DNA of 6,028 nucleotides from Ignavibacteria bacterium. Lineage in GTDB: Bacteria; Bacteroidota; Ignavibacteria; Ignavibacteriales; Ignavibacteriaceae. Positions 6,003 to 6,028 of the stretch are shown here, one piece after another (the stretch's first letter is position 1; each line of letters begins with the position of its first letter). The position numbers and the translations under genes are program-made. The stretch lies in assembly GCA_030648225.1 (NCBI GenBank), contig JAUSIA010000260.1, forward strand, positions 1-6,028, read 5' to 3'. The notes below the pieces were generated by a model. It did no database searches. It was given only the letters and a program-made list of their open reading frames with translations, and was not told the DNA's origin.

Positions 6003-6028
6003 TTAAGCTTTCTTTTTCTTCTTTTTTA
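6003..6028 (-). CDS. Possible 3' end of an upstream gene with a lysine-rich tail
   Basis: In the same frame as msrC, the minus strand reads six lysine codons (AAA and AAG mixed), then GCT and TAA, with the TAA touching the msrC ATG. Such K-rich tails end various nucleic-acid-binding proteins, and stop-start abutment is common in operons. With only eight codons visible, it could equally be an untranslated purine-rich leader of msrC. The product cannot be identified. Confidence 0.25.

Overview
The window reads as one co-directional block on the minus strand of an AT-rich bacterial genome (roughly one third G+C by eye). In transcription order, from high to low coordinates, it holds: the possible last codons of an unknown gene (window edge), a free methionine-R-sulfoxide reductase (msrC type), dnaX (DNA polymerase III tau/gamma), cmk (cytidylate kinase), rpsA (ribosomal protein bS1), and the 5' three quarters of mtaB (tRNA t6A37 methylthiotransferase), which runs off the left edge. 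No gene is supported on the plus strand. All the core genes look intact, so this is a housekeeping region rather than an accessory or mobile one.

Taxonomy is inferred. A promoter upstream of cmk fits the Bacteroidota-type consensus (TTTG, 19-nt spacer, TAnnTTTG), and most starts lack a Shine-Dalgarno sequence. A Bacteroidota, Chlorobiota or Ignavibacteriota lineage is the best guess. The only strong Shine-Dalgarno (AGGAGG) is in front of rpsA.

Layout: 6003-6028 may encode a lysine-rich tail ending in a stop that abuts the msrC start. msrC (5508-6002) is followed after 17 nt by dnaX (3817-5490). A 77-nt gap then carries the promoter for cmk (3041-3739). A 107-nt U-rich leader precedes rpsA (1116-2933). 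A 74-nt gap containing a 29-nt imperfect palindrome separates rpsA from mtaB (1-1041). The cmk-rpsA pairing is widely conserved among bacteria. The genes serve replication (dnaX), nucleotide supply (cmk), translation initiation (rpsA), tRNA modification (mtaB) and oxidative repair of free methionine (msrC).

The points most worth a second look are two oddities inside dnaX. The first is an A10 homopolymer in the linker before the tau-specific C-terminus, where both alternative frames hit a stop within about nine codons; this suggests a slippage or frameshift site that makes a gamma form. The second is a 21-bp GC-rich imperfect palindrome that looks inserted in frame, adding seven residues between the AAA+ lid and domain III. 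Other points are the palindrome between rpsA and mtaB, the nearly leaderless cmk transcript predicted by its promoter, and the U-rich, SD-containing rpsA leader. I saw no clearly novel multi-gene system.
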